From assembly GCF_028767185.1 (NCBI RefSeq), contig NZ_JARACK010000004.1:186001-250000 (forward strand): DNA of 64,000 bases, given 5' to 3'. Numbering within the stretch: position 1 is the stretch's first letter; the number at the start of each line of letters is the position of its first letter. The position numbers and the translations under genes are program-made. This DNA comes from Mangrovimonas aestuarii (GTDB lineage Bacteria > Bacteroidota > Bacteroidia > Flavobacteriales > Flavobacteriaceae). Below the pieces are notes generated by a model. The model was given only the letters and a program-made list of their open reading frames with translations, searched no databases and was not told the origin of the DNA. Below, piece by piece: positions 33,800 to 41,907 of the stretch.

Positions 33800-36184
33800 A
33801 TGAGCGATACCAAAATGCAAACCTCTTTTAATATTGACGAAGACAGACTTGATATTAAGGAAGAAATCATTAAATACTCTCGACATTGGCTTTGGTTCTT
33901 GTTGAGTGCAGCTCTTTGTATTTCCTTGGCAGGACTTTATTTGCGTTATACAGCAGAGACTTATAAGACGGTTGCCAAAATAAAGATCTTAGATGAGTCA
34001 AAGGGGTTGGAGCTCCCAATGGATGCTATGGGATTATTCAAAGGATCCAAAATCAATTTAGAGAACGAAATAGAGGTGCTGAAATCGTACCGATTACTGG
34101 AGAAGGTTGTTAAAGAGTTAAATTTGAACACAAAATACTTTTCTGTAGGACGATTTAAAACTACAGAGTTGTGGGGTGCTCCATTTAAAACTGTGCTTTT
34201 AAGGGATATAGATAGTATAGGTTCAGGGCTTACTTTTGCCTTTAAATTTCAAGAGAATACTATTTCTATTTCTAATGAGGAAGGAAAGTATCCAGAGTTG
34301 TCATTCAATTCGTTTGATGAATTAAATCAATCAGATAAATTACCTTTTTTGTTTACCATTTTAGATGAAGAGGACTTTAAAAAATATGAAAATGGGGACA
34401 TAATTTTAAAGTTTAGCCCAACTTACTCTTCTGTAACTTCATTGTCTGATAAGCTATCCATTTCACCTGTGGGGAAAAGTAGTGAGATTTTATCCTTATC
34501 AATTATTGGAACCAATCGCCAAAAATCTGAGGTTATTATCAATGCTATCGTTGATCAGTTTAATCTGGATGGTATAAGGGATCGTCAATTGGTTTCTCAG
34601 CGAACTATTGATTTTGTAGATGACCGGTTTGTATATCTTGCCAAGGAATTGGATTCTATTGAAATTGACAAAAAAGAATTTAAACAAAAAAATAATCTTA
34701 TTTATATAGAAGCCGATGCAGCAATGAGTTTAGAGAAAGAGGCTGTTTCTGAAGAGGAGGTCTTTAAAATGGATACGCAAATTGCATTGGCTAACCTGTT
34801 AGAGCAGTCCCTCGATAATGAAGGTGAATATAGTAGTTTGTTACCAGCCAACATAGGATTAGAAAGCACTAATATTAATGGACTGATAGGCGATTATAAC
34901 ACGACTGTTTTAGAGCGAGACAAGTTTATCAGTAGTGGAGGAGAGAACAACCCAACCGTTTTAGTACTTAATAGGCGTCTGAAAGATCTAGACAACAATA
35001 TTAGTCAGTCTGTAAAAGCATACAAAGAGCAGCTGGAGGTGTCACTTTCCAAATTGACCAAACAAAAGCGACAAGCATCGGGAGTGGTTTCCAGTATGCC
35101 TGAGAAGGAGAAGTTGTTACGTGCCATAGAGCGTCAGCAAAAAATTAAGGAAACATTATATTTATTATTACTTCAAAAACGAGAAGAAGCAGCAATAAAC
35201 TTAGCTGTTACAGCTCCATCAATAAAAGTCGTGGATTATGGACTGACGGGAAGAACACCAGTGTCACCCAAACCTAAAGTTGTTTATATGGGAGCTCTTT
35301 TATTGGGGCTGTTACTCCCTTTCGGAACACTATACATCAAAAATTTATTGGATACCAAGATTCACAATAAACAGGACGTGGAAAAAGAGGTGCCAAATGT
35401 ACCTGTAGTAGCAGAAATTCCATTTATTGATGATGATCGTAAATTATTCAAGGATCCTCATGATCGTTCTGTTCTCGCTGAAGCCTTTCGTATTTTAAGT
35501 ACAAATATTAACTATATTGTTTCTCCAATAGTAGATAGTAAACGAGGAAAGATAATATACACGACATCAACGATAAAGGGAGAGGGAAAAACCTTTGTGT
35601 CGATGAATTTGGCACTTGCCTTTGCCAGTTTGAACAAAAAGACCTTATTAGTAGGGGCCGATTTAAGAAACCCTCAAATTCATACTTACTTAAAATCTAA
35701 ACGTCAAAGAAAGGGATTGGCAGATTATTTACATAAACCCGAATTAGACTGGAAAGAGCTCATTATAGAAAACCCATTTACTCCTAATGAGGATGTGTTA
35801 TTGTCTGGAACCATTCCACCTAATCCACCTGAGTTGTTGACTAATGGAAGGTTTGAGAAGTTTCTTGATGAGGTTCGCGATGTGTACGATTATATCATTA
35901 TTGATACTGCACCAACAATCTTAGTTACCGATACCTTATTGATTTCTAAGCATGCCGATGCTACTTTGTTTGTTGCCAGGGCAGATTATACAGAACGTAA
36001 ATTATTAGAGTTTTCGAAGGATCTCATCAGGCAGAATAAGTTAAATAATGTGGCCTATGTTGTAAATAACGTAGGAGCACAAAGTTCGTCTCAAGGCTAT
36101 GGTTATAACTATGGTTATGGGTACGGTTATGGCGCAGATAGCTTTAATAGGCCTTGGTATAAGCGTTTGTTTGGGAGGGGGTAG
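33800..36184 (+). CDS. Wzc-like polysaccharide co-polymerase and tyrosine autokinase
   Basis: The 794-residue protein has an N-terminal Wzz domain with a first membrane segment (about residues 35-50) and a long coiled-coil periplasmic part. A second membrane segment lies near residue 495, followed by a cytoplasmic BY-kinase domain. The kinase shows Walker A TSTIKGEGKTFVSMNLA near residue 586, Walker A' LLVGADLRNPQ and Walker B DYIIIDTAPTILVTD. The C-terminal tail is a tyrosine cluster, GYGYNYGYGYGYGADSF, the expected autophosphorylation site. It controls chain length and export together with the Wza-like protein. The matching phosphatase gene (cpsB-like) lies beyond a repeat-filled gap on the opposite strand. 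A terminator follows at 36330. Confidence 0.93.
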   Translation: MSDTKMQTSFNIDEDRLDIKEEIIKYSRHWLWFLLSAALCISLAGLYLRYTAETYKTVAKIKILDESKGLELPMDAMGLFKGSKINLENEIEVLKSYRLLEKVVKELNLNTKYFSVGRFKTTELWGAPFKTVLLRDIDSIGSGLTFAFKFQENTISISNEEGKYPELSFNSFDELNQSDKLPFLFTILDEEDFKKYENGDIILKFSPTYSSVTSLSDKLSISPVGKSSEILSLSIIGTNRQKSEVIINAIVDQFNLDGIRDRQLVSQRTIDFVDDRFVYLAKELDSIEIDKKEFKQKNNLIYIEADAAMSLEKEAVSEEEVFKMDTQIALANLLEQSLDNEGEYSSLLPANIGLESTNINGLIGDYNTTVLERDKFISSGGENNPTVLVLNRRLKDLDNNISQSVKAYKEQLEVSLSKLTKQKRQASGVVSSMPEKEKLLRAIERQQKIKETLYLLLLQKREEAAINLAVTAPSIKVVDYGLTGRTPVSPKPKVVYMGALLLGLLLPFGTLYIKNLLDTKIHNKQDVEKEVPNVPVVAEIPFIDDDRKLFKDPHDRSVLAEAFRILSTNINYIVSPIVDSKRGKIIYTTSTIKGEGKTFVSMNLALAFASLNKKTLLVGADLRNPQIHTYLKSKRQRKGLADYLHKPELDWKELIIENPFTPNEDVLLSGTIPPNPPELLTNGRFEKFLDEVRDVYDYIIIDTAPTILVTDTLLISKHADATLFVARADYTERKLLEFSKDLIRQNKLNNVAYVVNNVGAQSSSQGYGYNYGYGYGYGADSFNRPWYKRLFGRG

Positions 36185-36329
36185 TTGGCTTTAAGCTCTA
36201 GGCTTACTGCTTGTGAAGTTGTAAAGCTGTAAAGTTGGTTTGTGGATCCTTGCTTTAGGTTCTAAGTTATAGATTATTAGGTTTTTAGAATTGTATGTTT
36301 AATTTTGAACATGAAATCAAAAAAGATAT

Positions 36330-36356
36330 AGACATTCCTTTTGGGATGTCTTTTTT
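36330..36356 (+). terminator. Intrinsic terminator of the wza-wzc operon
   Basis: Arms AGACATTCC (36330-36338) and GGGATGTCT (36343-36351), with one G-U pair and a TTTT loop, are followed by six T. It lies about 145 bases after the wzc stop. Confidence 0.8.
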
Positions 36357-36625
36357 GTTTTGTCTACAAATCATTAGTGGTTCCGTTTTTGAGAGGCTTT
36401 AAAGATTTTAAGCCGTGTCAATCTTTTAAAAAAGGGCTTAGGTGCATGCTTATATTTTACTTTCTTTAGTAAAAGATTGCCACACTCCACTTTGTTGCGT
36501 TCGCAATGACAGTTCATTGTTTGTATCTCCATACCTATGCCAGTTAAAATGGCGTTCTGTGACCTTAATTTGTGGTTACATAATGGGATACCCGATTTCA
36601 CAGGTACTAAGTTGTGAATTGTGAC

Positions 36626-36667
36626 CAAAATGTCATTTTCCCCGACCCTAAAAGGTGTGACATTTTG
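36626..36667 (+). repeat. Long-loop hairpin repeat, family 1, tandem unit A
   Basis: Perfect 10-base arms CAAAATGTCA (36626-36635) and TGACATTTTG (36658-36667) enclose TTTTCCCCGACCCTAAAAGG and a few further bases. Confidence 0.75.
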
Positions 36668-36811
36668 TTAGATAGTCTTGAGGAGTAGGTCAGCTGGTTG
36701 TATTCTAGTTAGTAAATCTGTTAATTAGAGATAGGTTATTGGTGTTAGCTTTAATAAGAAGCGTTCTCTTTTTCTTTGTAATTCAAATAGTTAGTTAGTA
36801 GGGTGACCTTG

Positions 36812-36846
36812 TTCTCGATACAAAATCCTAACGGATTTCACTCGAA
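36812..36846 (+). repeat. TTCTCGATAC hairpin repeat, family 2, tandem unit A
   Basis: The flanks TTCTCGATAC and CACTCGAA enclose the inner stem AAATCC (36823-36828) / GGATTT (36833-36838) with loop TAAC. Confidence 0.7.
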
Positions 36847-36973
36847 CCCTAAAAGGCCAGGCTGACGGTTATGGAGCTCTAAGCTTTAGGCTTGCTGTTT
36901 GTGAAGGCGTTAAGCTGTAAAGTTGGATTTGGCTGTAAGATGATGTTATAATTATGGTTACATCATTAGAGAC

Positions 36974-37015
36974 CAAAATGTCATTTTCCCCGACCCTAAA
37001 GGGTGTGACATTTTG
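36974..37015 (+). repeat. Long-loop hairpin repeat, family 1, tandem unit B
   Basis: Perfect 10-base arms CAAAATGTCA (36974-36983) and TGACATTTTG (37006-37015) enclose a core with CCCCGACCCTAAAGGG. Confidence 0.75.
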
Positions 37016-37160
37016 TTAAATAGTCTTGAGGGGTAGGTTAGCTGATTGTATTCTAGTAGGTAAATCTGTTAATAAGAGATTGGTTATAGGGGTTAGATAT
37101 AACATGATGGGGTTCCCGCTTTCGCTGGAATTCAAATTGTTAGTTAGTAGGATAACCTTG

Positions 37161-37195
37161 TTCTCGATACAAAATTCTAACGAATTTCACTCGAA
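37161..37195 (+). repeat. TTCTCGATAC hairpin repeat, family 2, tandem unit B
   Basis: The flanks are the same as in unit A, but the inner stem is AAATTC (37172-37177) / GAATTT (37182-37187), so both arms changed together and pairing is kept. Confidence 0.7.
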
Positions 37196-37496
37196 CCCTA
37201 AAAGGGGAGGCTGACGGTTATGGAGCTCTAAGCATTAGGCTTACTGTCTATGAAGCTGTTAAGTTCTAAAATTGAAAAGTTGATTAATGACTTTAAGTTA
37301 ATATCATAGAGTGCGTTCAGTTAAGTGTACCATTCTGAATGTTTTTAGAACCTCATTTAACAAAGAAAATGTACTGAGAACCTGAAAAAGTTCATATTGA
37401 CGTCCTACACTCTCACAACTTTTATTGTTTATTGATGAACTAGATATTTTATAAACTTTATCTCGATGTTCTCTTACGGTTTATGATTTATTTTTA

Positions 37497-38231
37497 TTAT
37501 TTAATAAGACTATTATTTTCCATAGCCTTTTGAAGGGCATCCGTTTTTTTTAGAAGAACCGGTTTGTTGAATGCGTTAATATGGTTTAGATGATGGATAT
37601 CACTACCAGTATAATCAATAAATCCTTCGTTAAGGAGTTTTTCTGCCGTTTTATAAATACTCTTTCCATAGTAGCCAACAGTAGAGAGCAAATTAACTTG
37701 AAACAAACATCCTGTTTGTTTCAGTTTTTCATATTGTTTAAAATTGTTGTGATAAAAACGATAGCGTTCTGGATGGGCTAAAATTGGTATATAGCCTTGG
37801 TGTTGTAGTTCAAATATATACTCATAGAGGCCCATAGGTGGATTTAAATAGGACATTTCTACAAGGACATAGTTATCCTTAATAGTTAATAATTTCTCGT
37901 TTTCTAGCCTATTCATTAAAGCGGGGTCCAATAAATATTCCGAAGCACAGCGTAGGTTAAGTTGTTTACTTAACAGTGGTAACCCTTGTCTTGCATTGAT
38001 TAAGGCTTGTTCAATAGATTCTTTGGTACTATCCCATACATTTGGAAGTGTATGTGGGGTTCCAATAACCGTTTCAAAACCAAAACCACTCATAGCCTTT
38101 AAAAGTATTTTGGTATCTGAAATAGACTGTGCCCCGTCATCTATTTGAGGGAGAATATGTGAATGAATGTCCACATAGTTATTGGGAATAAGGTTTGCTA
38201 ATTCAGGTTTTTTCTTAAAACTAAAGCGCAT
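37497..38231 (-). CDS. CpsB/YwqE-type tyrosine-protein phosphatase (PHP domain)
   Basis: The 244-residue protein has the PHP metal-binding blocks YVDIHSHILPQIDDGAQS at residues 18-35, IGTPHTLPNVW and ILAHPERYRFY, and the late histidine pair in DYTGSDIHHLNH. This is the manganese-dependent phosphotyrosine phosphatase of capsule systems, which reverses Wzc/CpsD autophosphorylation in the cytoplasm. It is convergent with wzc across the 1.3-kb repeat gap, so the kinase and phosphatase genes are not in one operon here. Length and motifs match the family well. Confidence 0.92.
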   Translation of the reverse strand: MRFSFKKKPELANLIPNNYVDIHSHILPQIDDGAQSISDTKILLKAMSGFGFETVIGTPHTLPNVWDSTKESIEQALINARQGLPLLSKQLNLRCASEYLLDPALMNRLENEKLLTIKDNYVLVEMSYLNPPMGLYEYIFELQHQGYIPILAHPERYRFYHNNFKQYEKLKQTGCLFQVNLLSTVGYYGKSIYKTAEKLLNEGFIDYTGSDIHHLNHINAFNKPVLLKKTDALQKAMENNSLIK

Positions 38232-38307
38232 TTATTTTGGGAAAATTAAATTAATGAGTGTTTTAAGAGGAAAAGTAATTAGGAGGATGAGGAGCTAAGG
38301 TTTAACT

Positions 38308-38336
38308 AAAATGGCTGCCTATAGGCAGCCATTTTT
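38308..38336 (-). terminator. Intrinsic terminator after the outer-membrane barrel gene
   Basis: Perfect 12-base arms AAAATGGCTGCC (38308-38319) and GGCAGCCATTTT (38324-38335) with loop TATA. The A- and T-rich ends allow termination on either strand. It serves the minus-strand gene ending at 38355. Confidence 0.88.
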
Positions 38337-38354
38337 AATTTATGAAATGATTGT

Positions 38355-38921
38355 TTAAATTTTGTACAAAAGACCTGCTGAATACTCAAAGTGGTTATTT
38401 GCTAACGGATAGTCATCTGGGTTCAGGGCGAATTTTCCAAGTCCTTGTAGGCGAATTCCAAATTTTGGACTTATCCAAAATCTAGCCCCACCTCCAAAAG
38501 TGAATGCTGTATTAGTTTCGTCAACGATAAAAAGGCTTACACCTCCACTAGCGTATAGATCCAACCAGTTCCAGTCTAAGAATAATTCGTCGAAGTAAAA
38601 TTTAAACGCTGTGTCTGAAGCAAAATATACACGATCGTCAAATTCTCTAAATCCAGAAGCATTTGGGCGGTCTGATTTTTCCATTTTGTTTAATGAGAAC
38701 ATTTGTTCGATAGCAAAAAGTGACGATAGATTGTATTCAGCTGAAGCGTAGAACGGATTACCTATGGCCCAATAGTCGAGACCATCTCCAAAAGGTTCTA
38801 CAAGATCACTGTTATCAATAAAGGTAACTCCTGCACTTAAAGTCCAATCTCCTTTTTCATGCTGTGCAAATGTTGCAAAGGATGCAAATATTAATGCTAA
38901 AAATAGTAAAGTCTTTTTCAT
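38355..38921 (-). CDS. Small outer-membrane beta-barrel protein, function unknown
   Basis: The 188-residue protein has a clear signal peptide (MKKTLLFLALIFASFATFAQ, cleaved after residue 20). It then shows alternating hydrophobic beta strands such as WTLSAGVTFI, FYASAEYNL, LYASGGVSLF and FTFGGGARFW. A final aromatic strand ends FEYSAGLLYKI. This is the pattern of an eight-stranded OmpA/OmpW-like porin-family barrel. It stands alone between two terminator or gap regions. Nothing in the neighbourhood identifies a ligand. Confidence 0.8.
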   Translation of the reverse strand: MKKTLLFLALIFASFATFAQHEKGDWTLSAGVTFIDNSDLVEPFGDGLDYWAIGNPFYASAEYNLSSLFAIEQMFSLNKMEKSDRPNASGFREFDDRVYFASDTAFKFYFDELFLDWNWLDLYASGGVSLFIVDETNTAFTFGGGARFWISPKFGIRLQGLGKFALNPDDYPLANNHFEYSAGLLYKI

Positions 38922-39032
38922 TTGGTTAAGTTTAATTTTATAACTGCTAGTAGTAATTGTTAGTGATTAAATTAGATGATAAAATTATATGTTTTAAGGT
39001 ACGAATAAAATTCTTACCGATGTATTGCGTAT

Positions 39033-39698
39033 TTATACGTTAACTAACGTACTTAGGTCCTCTATAGTTTTAGTTGGTTCGTTGCTTTTGAAAACAAAAC
39101 TTCCTGCTACGAGAACATCTGCTCCTGCATCCACAAGTGCTTTGGCATTGTCACTTGTTACTCCACCATCAATCTCAATTAGGGTTTTAGCCCCTTTTCT
39201 ATAGATAAGTTCTTTTAGTTGTTTTACTTTATCATATGTGTTCTCAATAAACTTTTGTCCTCCAAACCCAGGATTTACACTCATTAAACACACTAAGTCT
39301 ATGTCATTAATAGTGTCTTCGAGGACATTAATGTTTGTATGAGGGTTTAAAGCAACACCAGCTTTCATGCCTTCGGCCTTGATAGCTTGAAGTGTTCTGT
39401 GAAGGTGGGTGCAAGCTTCGTAGTGCACGGTTAGATTGTTACTTCCTAAATCGGCAAATGTTTTAATATAACGATCAGGATCTACAATCATTAAATGCAC
39501 ATCGATTGTTTTATTGGCATGTTTGGCTATGGCATCTAAAACAGGCATCCCAAATGAGATGTTGGGTACAAATACACCATCCATGATATCAATGTGGAAC
39601 CAATCGGCTTTACTATCGTTGACCATTTCAACATCACGTTGCAGATTTGCAAAATCGGCTGCAAGGATGGAAGGGGCAATTAGTTTTTTGCTCATCAT
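39033..39698 (-). CDS. rpe: Ribulose-phosphate 3-epimerase
   Basis: The 221-residue TIM-barrel protein contains IAPSILAADFANL, WFHIDIMDGVFVPNISFG, VDVHLMIVDP, LMSVNPGFGGQKFI and IEIDGGVTSDNA. These include the metal-binding histidines and the two catalytic aspartates. It interconverts ribulose 5-phosphate and xylulose 5-phosphate in the pentose phosphate pathway. The second codon is also ATG, so the start may be one residue later. A possible -7 box (TATCTTTG read on the minus strand) lies at 39719-39726. Confidence 0.97.
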   Translation of the reverse strand: MMSKKLIAPSILAADFANLQRDVEMVNDSKADWFHIDIMDGVFVPNISFGMPVLDAIAKHANKTIDVHLMIVDPDRYIKTFADLGSNNLTVHYEACTHLHRTLQAIKAEGMKAGVALNPHTNINVLEDTINDIDLVCLMSVNPGFGGQKFIENTYDKVKQLKELIYRKGAKTLIEIDGGVTSDNAKALVDAGADVLVAGSFVFKSNEPTKTIEDLSTLVNV

Positions 39699-39718
39699 TT
39701 GTTGTAAAATAGTTTTTA

Positions 39719-39726
39719 CAAAGATA
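39719..39726 (-). promoter_or_regulatory. Possible -7 box for rpe
   Basis: Read on the minus strand the sequence is TATCTTTG, matching TAnnTTTG, about 21 bases upstream of the rpe start. No clear -33 element was found. Confidence 0.4.
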
Positions 39727-40036
39727 GTGAAAGGATTTTTGATTTTTGAAATTGTTTTAAGGCAATAGGCTGTAGGCTTTATGCAGTAGGTTATTTATTT
39801 TTTATAGTTGTGAAGCTGTGATGAGGTAAAGGTGTTAAGTTGTAAATTAGAGGTTTTTCTTTGGTAATGCGTCTTTGCGATGCTTTAAGCTGTAAGCTTT
39901 AGGCGATAGGCTTACTGTGTGTCGAGGTGTTAAGTCGTGAAGTTGTAAAGTTGGATTACGGCTTTAAGCTTATGTAATATTTGGTTTTATACCATGAGGT
40001 ACCCGCATTCGCAGCTACTAAGTTGTGAATTGAGAC

Positions 40037-40079
40037 CAAAATGTCATTTTCCCCGACCCTAAAGGGAGTGACATTTTTG
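40037..40079 (+). repeat. Long-loop hairpin repeat, family 1, copy e
   Basis: Arms CAAAATGTCA (40037-40046) and TGACATTTTTG (40069-40079), with one extra T, enclose TTTTCCCCGACCCTAAAGGG. Confidence 0.75.
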
Positions 40080-40160
40080 TGTTTGGTTTGGGATTGGAGA
40101 GGTTAGGTGAGGTTTCCGTTTTTGTGAGAATTGGAATTGTTAGTTGGTATGATAGCCTTG

Positions 40161-40200
40161 TTCTCGATACAAAATCCTAACGGATTTCACTCGAACTGAC
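40161..40200 (+). repeat. TTCTCGATAC hairpin repeat, family 2
   Basis: The flanks TTCTCGATAC (40161-40170) and CACTCGAACTGAC (40188-40200) enclose the stem AAATCC / GGATTT with loop TAAC. Confidence 0.7.
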
Positions 40201-40382
40201 AGCGGTTATAGTAAGCTGTAAGCTTTGTGGTAGGATGTATGGTTATGAAAATGTTATAGGCGATTGGCTTAAGGTCTTATTCTAGATACATTTTCTGAAC
40301 GCTGTCGATTATAGAAAACACTTGAACAGACAACTTTGAAATGGGGGATTTGAGAGGGAAGTCATTTAAGGTTATGCAAGAA

Positions 40383-40414
40383 AAAATAAACCCCCGGTAA
40401 TCAGCCGAGGGTTC
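40383..40414 (-). terminator. Intrinsic terminator of rpoD
   Basis: On the minus strand the sequence reads GAACCCTCGG, a 7-base loop, CCGGGGGTTT and then a T-rich run. It lies about 58 bases beyond the rpoD stop codon. Confidence 0.75.
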
Positions 40415-40471
40415 TTTCATCAATCAAAAAACGAACAGTTATGATAACTGTTTGTTACTGTTATCAAGCAG

Positions 40472-41335
40472 TTATCCTAAATATGTTTTTAGGATTTTAC
40501 TTCTAGACGTATGTTTTAAGCGACGAATCGCTTTTTCTTTAATCTGTCTTACACGTTCACGTGTTAAGTCGAATGTTTCTCCAATTTCTTCCAAAGTCAT
40601 AGGATGTTGGTTTCCCAAACCAAAATACAAGCGAATCACATCTGCTTCACGAGGTGTTAGGGTTTCCAATGCACGCTCAATTTCAGTGCGTAAAGAATCG
40701 TGTAAAAGATCCCTGTCTGGATTTGGAGATTCCCCACTGTTCAAAACATCGTATAGGTTAGAATCTTCACCTTCAACCAAAGGCGCATCCATACTTACGT
40801 GGCGGCCAGAGTTTTTCATAGACTCCTTAACGTCGTTCACGGTCATATCCAATTCCTTGGCTATTTCCTCAGCACTTGGAGGACGCTCATGAGATTGCTC
40901 TAGAAAAGCGAAAGTTTTGTTGATCTTATTGATCGATCCAATCTTATTCAGAGGCAAACGAACGATTCTAGATTGTTCTGCCAAAGCCTGAAGGATGGAT
41001 TGACGGATCCACCATACAGCATATGAAATGAATTTAAATCCACGGGTTTCATCAAAACGTTGAGCGGCTTTAATAAGTCCTAAATTCCCTTCGTTGATCA
41101 AGTCCGGTAAGGTTAAACCTTGGTTCTGGTATTGTTTGGCTACAGATACCACAAAACGTAAGTTGGCTTTGGTAAGCTTTTCTAAAGCGACTTGGTCTCC
41201 AGCTTTAATACGCTGAGCCAATTCAACTTCTTCGTCTGCGGTAATTAAGTCAACTTTTCCTATTTCTTGCAAATACTTATCTAGCGAAGCCGTTTCACGA
41301 TTGGTAACCTGCTTCGTAATTTTAAGTTGTCTCAT
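40472..41335 (-). CDS. rpoD: Primary RNA polymerase sigma factor (RpoD/SigA)
   Basis: The 287-residue protein has sigma region 1.2 ([20 protein letters not shown]), region 2 with [20 protein letters not shown] and [19 protein letters not shown], region 3, and region 4 with the helix-turn-helix [20 protein letters not shown]. It is the short form without region 1.1 or a long non-conserved region, as is normal for the primary sigma factor of Bacteroidota. That factor reads the TAnnTTTG promoters found around it. A terminator follows 58 bases after the stop. Confidence 0.97.
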   Translation of the reverse strand: MRQLKITKQVTNRETASLDKYLQEIGKVDLITADEEVELAQRIKAGDQVALEKLTKANLRFVVSVAKQYQNQGLTLPDLINEGNLGLIKAAQRFDETRGFKFISYAVWWIRQSILQALAEQSRIVRLPLNKIGSINKINKTFAFLEQSHERPPSAEEIAKELDMTVNDVKESMKNSGRHVSMDAPLVEGEDSNLYDVLNSGESPNPDRDLLHDSLRTEIERALETLTPREADVIRLYFGLGNQHPMTLEEIGETFDLTRERVRQIKEKAIRRLKHTSRSKILKTYLG

Positions 41336-41425
41336 TTAAGAAAGTCTGTGTTATAAAATGAATAATGGGTTGCTACATGGTTATACGTAAACCGAAAACA
41401 AAATGTTACACACCTTTGAGAAAAA

Positions 41426-41800
41426 TTAAATTTTAATAGGTGTTTTGTCGTTCAGGTTGATGTGATTCAGCATCTCATTGGTAAATTTGTAATGTCCTCT
41501 TGTGGTTATAATTCTAAAGCTATGCGACTTTAAGCCACTAAGCGTGTTTAGGAATAACCATTTGGATTTCAGTAAATTAGGTCGAGACGATTTTAAGCTT
41601 AGGTCAAAAATATGTTTTCGACCTTCTTTTTCTGCTACAATGTCTGGTGTAATGCTAATATCACTGCCTTTTTTTAAATAGGATTTGGGAGTTTCGTACC
41701 CTTCCATATCGGCCTTGATGTTGTTGAACCCATGATTTTTCAAATATGATACACAGTCTTCCAAGAATGTTGCATATTTTTTTTTGTCCGAATAAATCAT
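41426..41800 (-). CDS. Hypothetical protein, 124 residues
   Basis: From ATG 41800 the product starts MIYSDKKKYATFLEDCVSYL. A longer start at 41857 would add 19 hydrophobic residues without signal-peptide character. The central part, SDISITPDIVAEKEG and KHIFDLSLKSS, has an aspartate followed by an acidic-strand-lysine arrangement reminiscent of the PD-(D/E)xK nuclease fold. The spacing is not canonical (D-L-S-L-K), so I do not assign nuclease activity. It lies between the GT2 gene and rpoD, all on the minus strand. Confidence 0.6.
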   Translation of the reverse strand: MIYSDKKKYATFLEDCVSYLKNHGFNNIKADMEGYETPKSYLKKGSDISITPDIVAEKEGRKHIFDLSLKSSRPNLLKSKWLFLNTLSGLKSHSFRIITTRGHYKFTNEMLNHINLNDKTPIKI

Positions 41801-41907
41801 AGCTATTAAATTAATGAAAAAATTAAACAAAAGCAAATTAGGGTTTATGTTTAACATGTGTTGCAGCTTAAAAGACAGAATGTTGTGATTGAGTCATTCT
41901 CTCCTTT

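Larger units (their letters stand above)
36185..37496. repeat. Repeat-filled gap of 1.3 kb with a tandem duplication of about 348 bases
   Basis: No real gene is present. After the wzc terminator the gap holds a GTCATTGCGA-type element (36475-36512) and a GGATACCCG element (36574-36610). A composite unit is then present twice in tandem (36623-36970 and 36971 to about 37290). Each unit contains a CAAAATGTCA hairpin, a TTCTCGATAC hairpin and an AAGC(T/A)TTAGGC/GTTAAG stretch in the same order. The two units differ by scattered substitutions and small indels. Confidence 0.75.
39699..40382. repeat. Repeat-rich gap between rpe and rpoD
   Basis: No gene is seen. Several AAGCTGTAAGCTTTAGGC and GTTAAGTTGTGAAGTTG stretches (39763-39850 and 39888-39960) are followed by a GAGGTACCCG element (39994-40020). 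Then come the family 1 hairpin (40037-40079), a GAGGTTTCCG element (40108-40137) and a family 2 hairpin (40161-40200). The order is similar to that in the 36-37 kb gap. Confidence 0.65.

Noticed and set aside
1-36184. Prophage or transposon origin of the sulfotransferase block
   Set aside because: No integrase, transposase, terminal repeats or tRNA attachment site was recognised, so transfer can only be suggested from composition.
36442-37214. Two plus-strand open frames of about 60 residues (36442-36624 and 37026-37214)
   Set aside because: Both lie entirely within the dispersed repeats, have no recognisable protein features and no promoter, so they are chance frames.
36185-40382. CRISPR array in the repeat-rich gaps
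   Set aside because: The repeats are degenerate, unevenly spaced and have no regular spacers, and no cas gene is present.
41426-41800. Restriction endonuclease
   Set aside because: The PD-(D/E)xK-like arrangement is non-canonical and no methyltransferase gene is adjacent.
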